DNA of 64,000 nucleotides from Algimonas ampicilliniresistens (GTDB lineage: Bacteria; Pseudomonadota; Alphaproteobacteria; Caulobacterales; Maricaulaceae): positions 992,001 through 1,056,000 of the forward strand of contig NZ_BSNK01000001.1 of the NCBI RefSeq assembly GCF_030159955.1, written 5' to 3'. The notes beneath the pieces were generated by a model. The model was not told the origin of the DNA. It saw only the letters and a list, made by a program, of their open reading frames with translations, and searched no databases. Position numbers and translations under genes: made by a program. Positions within the stretch are counted from its first letter, which is position 1; every line of letters starts with the position of its first letter. This document shows, piece by piece, positions 1 to 9,174 of the stretch.

Positions 1-1
1 G

Positions 2-235
2 GAGATGCTGGTGGTTCGACTGCAAGTGGATATGCTCCCCGGCGGGTTCATCAAAGACGTGCGGGTGATTGATCGCGCCAGTTCTCGCCGTGCATCCCCC
101 GGAAATCCGTTTTGGGATGTGGCCGAAATGCGCGCGGTTCAAGCGGTGACGAAATGCGCCCCCTATGACTTCCTACCCGCTGAGAAATTCGAACAGTGGG
201 AATCACTGATCTTGAACTTCCGACCCAAATTGTGA
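2..235 (+). CDS. tolA: TolA C-terminal fragment (partial at left edge)
   Basis: The last 77 residues of an open frame that enters from the left edge and stops 12 bases before tolB. TolA bridges the inner membrane TolQR motor to TolB and Pal; its C-terminal domain has the TonB/TolA fold. Visible here is the pattern of that domain: a strand reading VVRLQVDMLPGGFI, then a helix with VAEMRAVQAVTKCAPYDFLP and a last strand. The position directly before tolB is the main support. The internal ATG at 5 is not a start. A TonB-like energy transducer is the alternative, but the location makes TolA much more likely. Confidence 0.75.
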   Translation, partial: EMLVVRLQVDMLPGGFIKDVRVIDRASSRRASPGNPFWDVAEMRAVQAVTKCAPYDFLPAEKFEQWESLILNFRPKL

Positions 236-247
236 CTTAAGGCCATT

Positions 248-1570
248 ATGACACGAATTTTGACAGTTTTACTGATGCTCATCGGGTTGTTGGGAGCGAT
301 TGCGGTGCCGTCTTCAGCCATCGCCCAGATTGAGGTCGATATTACGGAAGGGAATATTGACCCCGTTCCAATCGCGGTGCCGGATTTCTTGGGGCAGGAT
401 CCAGAAACCCGGCAACTCGGCGCGCAAATTGCTGAAGTAATCAGGTCTGATCTGGAAAGCAGTGCCCTGTTTCGCTCGCTTGATCCCGCCAGTTTTCTAG
501 AAACGCAGACCGACATTGATTATGAACCGACCTTCGCCGACTGGCGCGTGATCCGGGCTGACGCATTGGCGTCGGGACGCATTGTTCGGGATGGACCCGA
601 TAAGGTCCGTGTCGAATTTCGGCTGTGGGATGTCTTTGCTGGTCGGCAGTTGCAGGGGATCCGCTTTTCAACTGCAACAGAAAATTGGCGCCGCACGGCA
701 CACAAAGCGTCGGATGCGATCTTTAAAGCCCTAACGGGTGAAGAGGGCTATTTCGACTCGCGGATCGTATTTGTTGATCAACGCGGACCAAAAACCGATC
801 GCCAGAAGCGCCTCGCCATCATGGATCAGGACGGGTTCAACCCGCAATATTTGCTCGGTGGATCGGATCTGGTGATCAGTCCGCAATTTGATCCGAGCAG
901 CCAGACGATCACTTTCATGAGCTATGAGACTCTGCCGCCTCAAGTTTATATTCTTGATATTGAGACAGGCCGCCGCGAGCTGTTGGGGAGTTTCCCCGGG
1001 ATGACGTTCGCGCCGCGTTTTTCGCCGGATGGCGACAATCTTATCATGTCGATGGAACAGCGCGGTAACATCGACATCTACATCATGGATTTACTGACCC
1101 GCTCGACCCAGAGACTCACAACGGATGCCGGGATCGATGTGTCTGCCAGCTTTTCCCCTGATGGTCGTCGGATCGTGTTCCAGAGTGATCGCGGGGGCTC
1201 TCCGCAACTCTACACAATGAATGCTGACGGCTCATCGACCAAACGGATCAGTTTTGGTGATGGCCGGTATAATCAACCTGTTTGGAGTCCGCGCGGTGAT
1301 AAGATCGCCTTTGTGCGCCAGAATCGCGGCAAATTTGCGATAGGCGTGATGGACCCGGACGGTAGTCGTGAGCGGATTCTAACGGACGATTATCTGGTCG
1401 ATATGCCGAGCTGGTCACCCAATGGACGGGTCATCCTGTTTACTAAGGAAACGCGCGGGCGGAATTCACGCGCAGAACTTTGGTCGGTTGATCTGACAGG
1501 GCGTAATCTCAAACGCGTTGACACGCCAGGGCAGGCGACTGACCCGGCTTGGTCGCCTATTTTGGATTAA
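248..1570 (+). CDS. tolB: Tol-Pal system protein TolB
   Basis: A 440-residue periplasmic protein of the Tol-Pal complex, which constricts the outer membrane at division and recycles Pal. A signal peptide with a long hydrophobic core ends near residue 27 (SSAIA, then Q). After an N-terminal alpha/beta domain come repeated propeller blades, each carrying an F/W-SP-D/N-G signature (FSPDGDN, FSPDGRR, WSPRGDK, WSPNGRV, and a final WSP at the C-terminus). The length is normal for the family. It lies 12 bases after tolA and is followed by pal, the classic order. Confidence 0.97.
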   Translation: MTRILTVLLMLIGLLGAIAVPSSAIAQIEVDITEGNIDPVPIAVPDFLGQDPETRQLGAQIAEVIRSDLESSALFRSLDPASFLETQTDIDYEPTFADWRVIRADALASGRIVRDGPDKVRVEFRLWDVFAGRQLQGIRFSTATENWRRTAHKASDAIFKALTGEEGYFDSRIVFVDQRGPKTDRQKRLAIMDQDGFNPQYLLGGSDLVISPQFDPSSQTITFMSYETLPPQVYILDIETGRRELLGSFPGMTFAPRFSPDGDNLIMSMEQRGNIDIYIMDLLTRSTQRLTTDAGIDVSASFSPDGRRIVFQSDRGGSPQLYTMNADGSSTKRISFGDGRYNQPVWSPRGDKIAFVRQNRGKFAIGVMDPDGSRERILTDDYLVDMPSWSPNGRVILFTKETRGRNSRAELWSVDLTGRNLKRVDTPGQATDPAWSPILD

Positions 1571-1685
1571 TAGATGGTCAGCTGCCTTAATTTGGCCGCG
1601 AGCCTATTCAAAATTTCACTAATCAGACTTTGACGCAGCGCGTTAGACTATGTTGAAAGCAACAAACTAAAAAAGTGGACGGATC

Positions 1686-2261
1686 ATGACTCTTAAGCCT
1701 CGCTCCCTTGCTGTTATCGCCATGACGGCCCTTCTTGTGTCCGGCTGTGCGACGAAACCCGATCCTGTGCCTGAACCGGTCGCCGACCCTACGCCGGCGC
1801 CTATCGTGGAAACGCAACCGCAGCAGCCTGAAGTCCTTCGACCCATTCCGCAGACACCGATGGTGGATCCTAATCAGCCTGCACCAGGTTCAATCGCAGA
1901 TTTCGCTTATTCGACTGGCGGCGATGCACGGGTCTATTTCGCGTATAATCAGTACACGCTTTCTCCGCAGGCACGCGATACGCTGCGCCAACAAGCGGAC
2001 TGGCTGAAAACCTATCGCGATTATACAGCGGTTGTTGAAGGCCATGCCGACGAACGCGGGACACGCCAGTACAACATCGCGCTGGGCGCGCGGCGGGCCA
2101 ACAGCGTTAAATCCTTTTTGGTTGGTCAGGGTATCGCGCCGTCGCGTTTGACGACTGTGTCCTACGGTAAGGAACGTCCGATTGACGGCCGCAGTAATGA
2201 AGAGGGCTGGGCCCGTAACCGGAACGGCTACACCAACTTACGCGCGATTGGGCGTAGCTAA
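1686..2261 (+). CDS. pal: Peptidoglycan-associated lipoprotein Pal
   Basis: A 191-residue outer membrane lipoprotein that binds peptidoglycan and is moved by TolB/TolA. The N-terminus is a lipoprotein signal with lipobox LVSGC, lipidated cysteine at residue 21. A proline-rich linker (residues 25-65) leads into the OmpA-C domain from about residue 78, with VYFAYNQYTL, EGHADERGT and the RRANSVKSFL helix that contact diaminopimelate. The gap after tolB is 115 bases, longer than elsewhere in the operon, so pal may have a promoter of its own; a TTGACG lies at 1630-1635 but no convincing -10 was found at normal spacing. Confidence 0.97.
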   Translation: MTLKPRSLAVIAMTALLVSGCATKPDPVPEPVADPTPAPIVETQPQQPEVLRPIPQTPMVDPNQPAPGSIADFAYSTGGDARVYFAYNQYTLSPQARDTLRQQADWLKTYRDYTAVVEGHADERGTRQYNIALGARRANSVKSFLVGQGIAPSRLTTVSYGKERPIDGRSNEEGWARNRNGYTNLRAIGRS

Positions 2262-2344
2262 CCCCGCACTGTGTTCAGGGCTAGCCCGCAAGTCCAGTTA
2301 CGACCTAACACGTGATGAAGCTTTGCTCGTCTTAGGATGACCCC

Positions 2345-3205
2345 ATGACTCATTTCGTTCGACTATTGCTCATCTCTGTCTTGGCAATGTCCGTCGCCGC
2401 TCCAGCCTTCGCGCAGAGCCGTGCGGAATTGGCCGCGCAGAACGAAGCATTGCGTCAACGTGTAGACCGACTTGAGGCGCGTCTTTTGACGGGAGACCCT
2501 GCGGCCGAGCGTTTGATGGCGCGCGTTGACACGCTTGAGACCTCGATCCGAACATTATTAGGTGAAGTTGAGCGTCTTTCCTATGAGCGTGAGCTGGCAG
2601 ACGCAGAAGTGAATGCACTCGAATCCGATATCCGCATTTTGCAGGACCTCTCGACCCGGATGAAAATCCATCTGGATGCTGTCGACCTCGTGGCGGCCCA
2701 ATCTGCCCCGACGGTGGATGAGACTTATGTTGGCGGCCCTGCCACATTGGAACAGATCCAAGGGCCACCGAGCCGACGCACGGAGGACTTTGTTCTGCCC
2801 CCGGCGGATGAGAATGCCGCCAACGATGCAGCCCAACTGGGCGCAGTCGGCATGACGCGACTGGCTGAAGGGGATTATGCAGGGGCTGAAACCGCCTTTG
2901 TGCAATATCTCCAATTTTACTCGAATGCCGATGATGCGGGCGAGATCAATTATTGGTTGGGCGAAAGTCATTTTGTGCGCGGTCAATATAATGCAGCCGC
3001 TGAAGCTTATGTGGCCTCAATAAAACACACTGGAAATCGGGTGAAGGCGCCGGATGCGCTGGTGAAACTTGCGGCCAGTTTGCGCGAAATGGGACAAGGC
3101 TCTGAAGCCTGTCTGGCCTTGTCATCATTTGATGCTCAGTTTCCTGATGCATCTCAGGGTGCGCGCGATAAGGCCACGCGCGAAGCATCCAGAACGGGCT
3201 GTTGA
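2345..3205 (+). CDS. cpoB: CpoB (YbgF), Tol-Pal and cell-wall coordination factor
   Basis: A 286-residue periplasmic protein. It has a signal peptide (cleavage after PAFA, about residue 23), a coiled-coil trimerisation segment at about residues 28-110 rich in Leu, Arg and Glu, a loose linker, and a TPR domain at about 165-286. In Escherichia coli this protein ties Tol action to PBP1B during septation. Family and position right after pal agree. Its stop codon overlaps the TTG start of tilS (TTGA), so the two are translationally coupled. Confidence 0.93.
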   Translation: MTHFVRLLLISVLAMSVAAPAFAQSRAELAAQNEALRQRVDRLEARLLTGDPAAERLMARVDTLETSIRTLLGEVERLSYERELADAEVNALESDIRILQDLSTRMKIHLDAVDLVAAQSAPTVDETYVGGPATLEQIQGPPSRRTEDFVLPPADENAANDAAQLGAVGMTRLAEGDYAGAETAFVQYLQFYSNADDAGEINYWLGESHFVRGQYNAAAEAYVASIKHTGNRVKAPDALVKLAASLREMGQGSEACLALSSFDAQFPDASQGARDKATREASRTGC

Positions 3206-4371
3206 GCCGAGACCTTCATCTGAGCCGAGATGTTCAGGCTGAACTCGACGCGCATCTGCCGATGGATGGGCGGTCCTTCGCGCTCGCATTCTCTGGCGGC
3301 GGTGACAGCCTAGCTCTGCTGAGCCGCCTCAAAGACCATCCCGGCCTTAAGGCTGTTCTGCATGTGGATCACGGCCTCCGTGAGGTGTCTGAACTTGAAG
3401 CCCAGATAGCGACTACGCTCGCCCAGTCGCTTGGACATGAATTAGTCGTGCTTCGCTGGACACCCGATGGACCGGCGTCAGGATTGCAGGAAAAGGCGCG
3501 ACGCGCGCGCTATGGTTTGATGGGCCATTATTGCCGTGACCACGCAATCGAGACGCTCGTGACGGCTCACCACGCGGATGATCAGGCGGAAACGGTCCTG
3601 ATGCGCGTGAAGCGCGTCTCTGGATGGCGTGGTGCGGCGGGGATGCGGGTCAGTCGATATGCGCCTGTCTGGCCGGAGTTGGCGGATGTCACCTTATGCC
3701 GCCCCATGCTTGGTGTGTCGCGGGGTCGTTTGCGTGAGAGCTTGGGTACGTTGGACCCGATTGAGGATGTTTCCAATGTGGATACGCGCTTTACACGGGT
3801 TCAGGTCCGCCAAGAACTGGCTCGTAACTCCACGCTCAAAACTGACATGCTGAGCTTGGCGACCGCCATGGCGCAGGGTCTTGCCGCCGAAACTGACAGA
3901 ATTAAAGCGGAGCTTGATGGCTATCATCTCACGCATGAGGGATTACTGAGCATTCCTCGATTGCTAAGCGCGCCAGCGCTCGCTCTTGTCGCGCCTATTG
4001 TTGGTGGACAAAGTGGCCCCGCAGACCGAAGACGCATAGTCGAGAAGCTAGCGCTACTTGAAGCTGGGGATCATATCGCCATAGGGCAGGGCTGTATGGG
4101 GCAATGGGACGGAGAAATTCTTACCCTCTCGCGCGATCTCGTGGCCCTAACTGGACGTCGCGACCGTCGATTGGCTGCGACGGCAGTACCAATTGTGATC
4201 AGCGAAAAGCCAACAATATGGGATGGTCGCTTCTTGGTCAGTGGTTCGGCAGGACAATTGCATCCGGAAAGACGTGGAAATCATGTTGGTTTCCGCATTC
4301 ATTATGGCCGTAATGTCCAGGTGAAAAACTTGGTTCAAGACCGTCTGCAAGCGGCTCTAACGGGATCGTGA
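3202..4371 (+). CDS. tilS: tRNA(Ile)-lysidine synthetase TilS
   Basis: A 389-residue ATP-dependent enzyme that converts the anticodon C34 of one tRNA-Ile to lysidine, so that it reads AUA. The PP-loop SGGGDS is at residues 31-36, followed by HVDHGLR and HHADDQAET, all typical of the N-type ATP pyrophosphatase fold. The start is TTG, chosen because it overlaps the cpoB stop in TTGA and gives the usual distance to the PP-loop. The C-terminal part is poorly conserved, as is normal in alphaproteobacteria. The cpoB-tilS-ftsH order is conserved in this class. Confidence 0.95.
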   Translation: MSRDLHLSRDVQAELDAHLPMDGRSFALAFSGGGDSLALLSRLKDHPGLKAVLHVDHGLREVSELEAQIATTLAQSLGHELVVLRWTPDGPASGLQEKARRARYGLMGHYCRDHAIETLVTAHHADDQAETVLMRVKRVSGWRGAAGMRVSRYAPVWPELADVTLCRPMLGVSRGRLRESLGTLDPIEDVSNVDTRFTRVQVRQELARNSTLKTDMLSLATAMAQGLAAETDRIKAELDGYHLTHEGLLSIPRLLSAPALALVAPIVGGQSGPADRRRIVEKLALLEAGDHIAIGQGCMGQWDGEILTLSRDLVALTGRRDRRLAATAVPIVISEKPTIWDGRFLVSGSAGQLHPERRGNHVGFRIHYGRNVQVKNLVQDRLQAALTGS

Positions 4372-4431
4372 CCAGTTTAGGCACTCCCAAAGCGTAAAAA
4401 GATGGCAGACGTGACACAGCGTCGGCTTTTA

Positions 4432-4458
4432 TTGTGGTCGAGCGCTCTTATGTATAGG
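4432..4458 (+). promoter_or_regulatory. possible promoter upstream of ftsH
   Basis: In the 115-base gap between tilS and ftsH, TTGTGG at 4432-4437 and TATAGG at 4453-4458 are 15 bases apart, and the -10 is preceded by TG. The placement 28 bases before the ATG is reasonable. The match is weak and the spacing short; ftsH is often heat-shock controlled, and no clear sigma-32 box was found. Confidence 0.2.
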
Positions 4459-4486
4459 CTCAGATTTACCCAAACTTGGAATTTTC

Positions 4487-6433
4487 ATGGCCGAGAAAAA
4501 GACACCTCCCCCGAGTAAAAATCCACGGCAGTTTGCCGTATGGGGGCTCATCATCATGCTGCTCATGATTGTCTTCGCTGTTTCGCAGAGCGGGACCAAT
4601 AGCGCGGCGACAGGCGACGCTTTCACCTTCTCGGAATTCCGTGATCGGGTTGAGCAGGGGGATGTTCAATCTGCGAAGATCGACATTCCAGGCGGGGTCG
4701 TCACAGGCACGCTTAGCGGCGGCGAAACCTTCTCTGTCAATGTTCCCCCTGTTTCTGAAGATCCAGCTGGCGAAGTTCTCGCTGGGGCAGACATTCCTTA
4801 CGAATATGCGGAGCGTAAAAGCGAAAACCCTTGGTTGACCTTTCTGTTCTCTATGCTGCCTCTGCTGATCATCATTGGCCTGTTCTTCCTAGTCTTCCGC
4901 AATATGCAAGGCGCAGGTCGGGGCGGCGCGATGAGCTTCGGTAAATCCAAAGCCAAACTGCTGACTGAAAACACCAAGCGCGTGACGTTTGAAGATGTCG
5001 CGGGCGTCGAGTCCGCCAAAGAAGATCTGAAAGAAGTCGTCGAATTTCTAAAAGACCCGTCTAAGTTTACACGTTTGGGAGCGCGTATTCCGACCGGCGC
5101 GTTGCTTGTCGGCCCTCCGGGGACGGGTAAGACTCTGTTGGCCCGCGCCGTTGCGGGTGAGGCGGGTGTGCCATTCTTCACGATTTCCGGTTCTGACTTT
5201 GTCGAAATGTTTGTCGGTGTCGGTGCCAGCCGCGTACGCGAAATGTTCTCGGAAGCGCGCAAACACGCGCCCTGCATCATCTTTATTGATGAGATTGATG
5301 CTGTCGGTCGCCACCGCGGCGTCGGCACATCCGGCGGTCATGAGGAACGCGAACAGACGCTTAATCAGTTGCTTGTCGAAATGGACGGGTTTGAAGGTCA
5401 GGAAGGCGTGATCATCATTGCCGCGACTAACCGCCCTGACGTGCTGGACAAAGCGCTTCTACGTCCGGGCCGTTTCGATCGTCAGATCGAAGTGCCTTAT
5501 CCCGACATTCAAGGCCGTGAGAAAATTCTCGAAGTGCATATGCGCGGCAAGCCAATGGCGGCGGATGTCGACGTCAAATATATTGCTCGCGGTACACCGG
5601 GCTTCTCTGGTGCTGACCTTGCTAACCTTGTCAATGAAGCCGCCCTTTTGGCGGCGCGTCGAAACAAGCTTAAAATCACCATGCGCGAGTTTGAAGATGC
5701 GCGTGACAAGGTCATGATGGGCGCGGAGCGCCGCACCTTGGCCATGAGCGACGAAGAGAAAGCCATGACGGCCTATCACGAAGCGGGTCATGCCATTGTT
5801 GGCCTCAATATGAAGGGCAGCCTGCCGATCCATAAAGCGACCATCATTCCGCGTGGCCGTGCGCTGGGTATGGTCCAATATATGCCGGAACGTGATCAGA
5901 TCAGCCAATCGCGCGAAGAAATGATTGCGCGCATGGCGATGGCGATGGGCGGTCGTGCCGCTGAAGAACTGCATTTCGGCTACGAAAAAGTAACGTCCGG
6001 CGCGAGCTCCGATATTGAACAAGTCACCCGTATCGCCACCGCTATGGTGACGGAATGGGGTCTGTCAGACGAGATCGGGCCGATCGCCTATAAGGACACG
6101 GATCAACAGAGTTTCATGCCTGGCATTGGTCGTGGATCATCGATCTCGCCAGAGACGGCCCGTAAAATCGAAAGCGAAATCAAGCGTTTCGTAACCGAAG
6201 CTCATGAAAAGGCTCTCGAAATTCTGAAAAAGAAAAAGAAGGATTGGATTGCCTTGGCGGAAGCTCTGCTCGAATATGAGACGCTGTCCGGCGATGAAAT
6301 CAAAGTCTTGCTGGAAGATGGGACGCCACCGAAACGGCCCGACACTAAGCCCGGTGCCCGCCCGGCGGTCAGCGCGGTGCCGACCACGAAGAAACCCAAG
6401 CCAAAACCGCTGGGCGGCGCGGCGGAAGCGTAG
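4487..6433 (+). CDS. ftsH: ATP-dependent zinc metalloprotease FtsH
   Basis: A 648-residue membrane-anchored AAA+ protease that degrades misfolded membrane proteins and regulators. It has a transmembrane segment at about residues 14-34, a periplasmic domain, and a second one at about 115-138. Walker A GPPGTGKT is at residues 209-216, Walker B is IIFIDEID, and the zinc-site HEAGH is at 431-435. The C-terminus is a basic Lys/Pro-rich tail. All key residues are present and the length is typical. It is closed by a strong terminator just downstream. Confidence 0.99.
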   Translation: MAEKKTPPPSKNPRQFAVWGLIIMLLMIVFAVSQSGTNSAATGDAFTFSEFRDRVEQGDVQSAKIDIPGGVVTGTLSGGETFSVNVPPVSEDPAGEVLAGADIPYEYAERKSENPWLTFLFSMLPLLIIIGLFFLVFRNMQGAGRGGAMSFGKSKAKLLTENTKRVTFEDVAGVESAKEDLKEVVEFLKDPSKFTRLGARIPTGALLVGPPGTGKTLLARAVAGEAGVPFFTISGSDFVEMFVGVGASRVREMFSEARKHAPCIIFIDEIDAVGRHRGVGTSGGHEEREQTLNQLLVEMDGFEGQEGVIIIAATNRPDVLDKALLRPGRFDRQIEVPYPDIQGREKILEVHMRGKPMAADVDVKYIARGTPGFSGADLANLVNEAALLAARRNKLKITMREFEDARDKVMMGAERRTLAMSDEEKAMTAYHEAGHAIVGLNMKGSLPIHKATIIPRGRALGMVQYMPERDQISQSREEMIARMAMAMGGRAAEELHFGYEKVTSGASSDIEQVTRIATAMVTEWGLSDEIGPIAYKDTDQQSFMPGIGRGSSISPETARKIESEIKRFVTEAHEKALEILKKKKKDWIALAEALLEYETLSGDEIKVLLEDGTPPKRPDTKPGARPAVSAVPTTKKPKPKPLGGAAEA

Positions 6434-6440
6434 AATTTGG

Positions 6441-6467
6441 ACCCGGCCTCAGGGCCGGGTTTTTCTT
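6441..6467 (+). terminator. rho-independent terminator after ftsH
   Basis: An 8-bp perfect stem (ACCCGGCC / GGCCGGGT, 6441-6448 with 6453-6460) with a 4-base loop is followed by a T-rich run from 6460. It begins 7 bases after the ftsH stop and separates ftsH from folP. Confidence 0.9.
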
Positions 6468-6494
6468 TGCGCTAACATCGCTTAAGGCGCGCAC

Positions 6495-7307
6495 ATGTTC
6501 ACCCGTCCTAAAATCATGGGCATCCTCAATGTTACGCCGGATAGTTTTTCTGACGGCGGCCAAATTGGCGATCTCGACAGCGCCGTACGGCAAGCGCGGC
6601 GGATGATCGGTGAGGGTGCGGATATTCTCGACATTGGTGGCGAAAGCACACGTCCCGGCGCAGCCACTGTCTCCGTGTCTGAGGAGATAAGCCGTGTCGT
6701 TCCTGTCATTCAGGCCATCCGTTCGGCGACGCTCGACGACGACCCCGGACCTATCATCAGCATTGATACGCGCAAACCAGCCGTCGCCGAAGCGGCTATC
6801 CTTGCGGGCGCGGATATTTGGAATGATGTGTCCGCGCTGACTTACTCAGAAGATAGCGTGTCGCTTGCGGCTGATCTTGGCTGTCCGGTCATCCTGATGC
6901 ACGCTCAGGGGACGCCAGAGACGATGCAGGATCGCCCGCATTATGATGATCCAGTCGACGAGGTGCTGAACTATCTACGCGCTCGGATTGAGGCCTGCGA
7001 AGCGGCGGGCATCGAGCGCGACCAGATCACAATCGATCCGGGCATCGGTTTCGGAAAACGCTTATCCGATAATCTCACCATCCTGCGTCACACAGACCGC
7101 TTTGCTGCGCTCGCACCGACCTTGATCGGCACGTCGCGCAAGAGCTTTATCCAGAAGATTGATGGCAGCCCCGTCGACAGACGATTGCCAGGCTCGCTCT
7201 CCAGCGCGATTTATGCGGCAAGCAACGGGGTGGCGGTCTTGCGCGTTCACGATGTAGCGGAGACGCTGCAAGCTATTCGAGTTTGGGAATCCATTGAGCA
7301 TGACTGA
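6495..7307 (+). CDS. folP: Dihydropteroate synthase
   Basis: A 270-residue folate enzyme that condenses 4-aminobenzoate with the pterin pyrophosphate; it is the target of sulfonamides. Diagnostic motifs are MGILNVTPDSFSDGG near the N-terminus, DIGGESTRPGA, DIWNDVSAL and IDPGIGFGK, followed by GTSRKSF. In many alphaproteobacteria folP follows ftsH and precedes glmM; here thiD follows instead. The last codons overlap the thiD start by 8 bases. Confidence 0.97.
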   Translation: MFTRPKIMGILNVTPDSFSDGGQIGDLDSAVRQARRMIGEGADILDIGGESTRPGAATVSVSEEISRVVPVIQAIRSATLDDDPGPIISIDTRKPAVAEAAILAGADIWNDVSALTYSEDSVSLAADLGCPVILMHAQGTPETMQDRPHYDDPVDEVLNYLRARIEACEAAGIERDQITIDPGIGFGKRLSDNLTILRHTDRFAALAPTLIGTSRKSFIQKIDGSPVDRRLPGSLSSAIYAASNGVAVLRVHDVAETLQAIRVWESIEHD

Positions 7308-8187
7308 AACATCCCCCGAAACCCCTGCTGGCCGGGTTCTCATCATTGCGGGCTCTGACTCCTCTGGCGGAGCGGGCATTCAAGCCGACATCAAGGCGTG
7401 CGCGGCGTTTGGCGCGTATTCGATGACGGCGATCACGGCTCTAACGGCACAGAACACACTCGGCGTACACCGGGTCGAGTTGGTGTCACCAGATATGGTC
7501 AAAGCGCAGATCGACGCATGCGTCGAGGATATCGGTGTGGATGTTATCAAGATCGGCATGCTGGGGTCTGAGGCGATCATTCGCGCCGTTCACGCAGCGA
7601 TTGAGCCGCTGGACGCGCTGGTAGTGCTTGATCCTGTGATGGTATCGACCAGCGGCGACGCTTTGCTGGAAGAGGGCGCTGTTACGTTGATGAAGGAATT
7701 ACTGGTCCCCATCGCCGACTTGGTCACGCCCAACGTGCCGGAAGCAGAAATCCTGACGGGGCTGACGGTGACGGATACGGACGATTTATCCAAGGCGGGT
7801 GACGCCATTCTTAAGATGGGGGCTTATGCGGCCCTGATGAAAGGCGGGCATTTGGACACGAAATCTGTTGTGGATGTTCTGGTCTCTGAAGACGGAGCCA
7901 GCGTTATGACCGGACCGCGTCTTCACACGCGACATACGCACGGGACGGGCTGCACGCTGGCCAGCGCGATTGCCGCGGCTCTGTCTCTAGGCGCCAACCT
8001 TGATGAAGCTGTCGCCTCCGCGCGGGACTATGTGTTTGAAGCGATCCGCACGGCCCCAAAACTGGGGCAGGGCAATGGCCCGCTTAATCACGGTCTGGCC
8101 TTACCGGCGGGATCGGAGGACGGGGACGGCCCCGCTCCGGAGTCGGCAAATCCGTTTGCGGCCCTGAAGTCGCTGAAAAGCGAGTAG
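7300..8187 (+). CDS. thiD: Hydroxymethylpyrimidine / phosphomethylpyrimidine kinase ThiD
   Basis: About 295 residues, a ribokinase-fold kinase of thiamine synthesis that phosphorylates HMP and HMP-P. The substrate motif IIAGSDSSGGAGIQADIKA lies near the N-terminus and the anion-hole motif GTGCTLASAIAAAL near the C-terminus. ATG at 7300 is preferred over the in-frame TTG at 7294; it overlaps the folP stop region. A C-terminal extension (GSEDGDGPAPESANPF...) goes past the normal end of the fold, and the last 104 bases overlap the convergent exporter gene. Confidence 0.95.
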   Translation: MTETSPETPAGRVLIIAGSDSSGGAGIQADIKACAAFGAYSMTAITALTAQNTLGVHRVELVSPDMVKAQIDACVEDIGVDVIKIGMLGSEAIIRAVHAAIEPLDALVVLDPVMVSTSGDALLEEGAVTLMKELLVPIADLVTPNVPEAEILTGLTVTDTDDLSKAGDAILKMGAYAALMKGGHLDTKSVVDVLVSEDGASVMTGPRLHTRHTHGTGCTLASAIAAALSLGANLDEAVASARDYVFEAIRTAPKLGQGNGPLNHGLALPAGSEDGDGPAPESANPFAALKSLKSE

Positions 8188-9055
8188 ACGACAACCGGCT
8201 GACCATTACGCCGATGATGATGACGATGAAGGCAACCACCAGCTTCCATGTGAACGGTTCGGACAGAAACCACACCCCAAAAATAACGCTGACGACAGGC
8301 GGGAAATAGTTCAGCCGCGCCATAGCGCTCGGTCCGACCCGGTCGATAAAAACAAGATAGAGGATCGTTGCGCCGAAGCCCAACAGCACGATCATCGTCA
8401 AGGCCGTTGCGTTCGGGACATAACCGCTAGGGTCGGCAATCATCGCGGCGATTAAAGCCGCGAGACAGGCGGCCCCCATCATAATGGCAGCCCCGATCGT
8501 CGCAGGCGTTTTCGGAGCTCGCTTGGCCGCCACCGTTGTGCCCGCATAACAGAAAGCAGCGCCCAGAATAGTGAGTTGGGCGACCCAATCGCCTGTTACA
8601 CCGAGACCGAATTCGTCTGGCATGAACAAGACAGCCACACCCAAAAAACCGATAAAGAAACCGAGGATTTTGAAGCCTGTCAGTTTCTCCTCGGTGAAAA
8701 AGTGAGCCAGAACGATGGTGATGAGCGGCATTGCGCCGACGATCACAGCCGTAAGCCCGCTATCGACCGTCAACTGACCCTTCGCCATCAGAAGGAAAGG
8801 GGTCACAGCGCCCGTTAAGCCGAGGACAGCATACCAGAGCCAACGCGTATCGCGGAGCGGCGGAAAACGGTCACCCTTGATGAGGGCATAGGCTGTGAGA
8901 AACAGGGCACCGACGACTAGTCGCCAAGCCGTCAGCCAGAACGGGCTAATATGATCAACCGCGACGCCGACAAAGTTGAACGCACTGCCCCATATCAGCA
9001 CCAAGGCGAGGCATAGGGCGATCAGGGCTGGACGGCTTAAAGGGTGTGTCTCCAT
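8084..9055 (-). CDS. EamA/DMT-family transporter
   Basis: A 323-residue inner membrane protein with about ten hydrophobic helices arranged as two EamA repeats (GSAFNFVGVAVDHISPFWLTAWR in the first, and a Pro/Gly-rich SVIFGVWFLSEPFTWK in the second). This superfamily exports amino acids, nucleobases or other metabolites; the substrate cannot be read from sequence. A hydrophilic Arg/Pro-rich tail of about 30 residues ends the protein and lies in the region shared antisense with thiD. Divergent from the next gene. Confidence 0.88.
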   Translation of the reverse strand: METHPLSRPALIALCLALVLIWGSAFNFVGVAVDHISPFWLTAWRLVVGALFLTAYALIKGDRFPPLRDTRWLWYAVLGLTGAVTPFLLMAKGQLTVDSGLTAVIVGAMPLITIVLAHFFTEEKLTGFKILGFFIGFLGVAVLFMPDEFGLGVTGDWVAQLTILGAAFCYAGTTVAAKRAPKTPATIGAAIMMGAACLAALIAAMIADPSGYVPNATALTMIVLLGFGATILYLVFIDRVGPSAMARLNYFPPVVSVIFGVWFLSEPFTWKLVVAFIVIIIGVMVSRLSSTRFSATSGPQTDLPTPERGRPRPPIPPVRPDRD

Positions 9056-9174
9056 AGGCTCGCGTGGCAGTCCGTCACAATCCGGTCAACGCTCTGCATT
9101 AATTAGAACAAAAGTTATTCGCAGTCGATGTTCAAGCTGATTGCAACTCTTGGTTAGCCCCGCAAAAAGGGCAC

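Noticed and set aside
5459-6022. 187-residue open frame antisense to ftsH
   Set aside because: His/Arg-rich shadow of a highly conserved gene; frame follows codon bias on the other strand.
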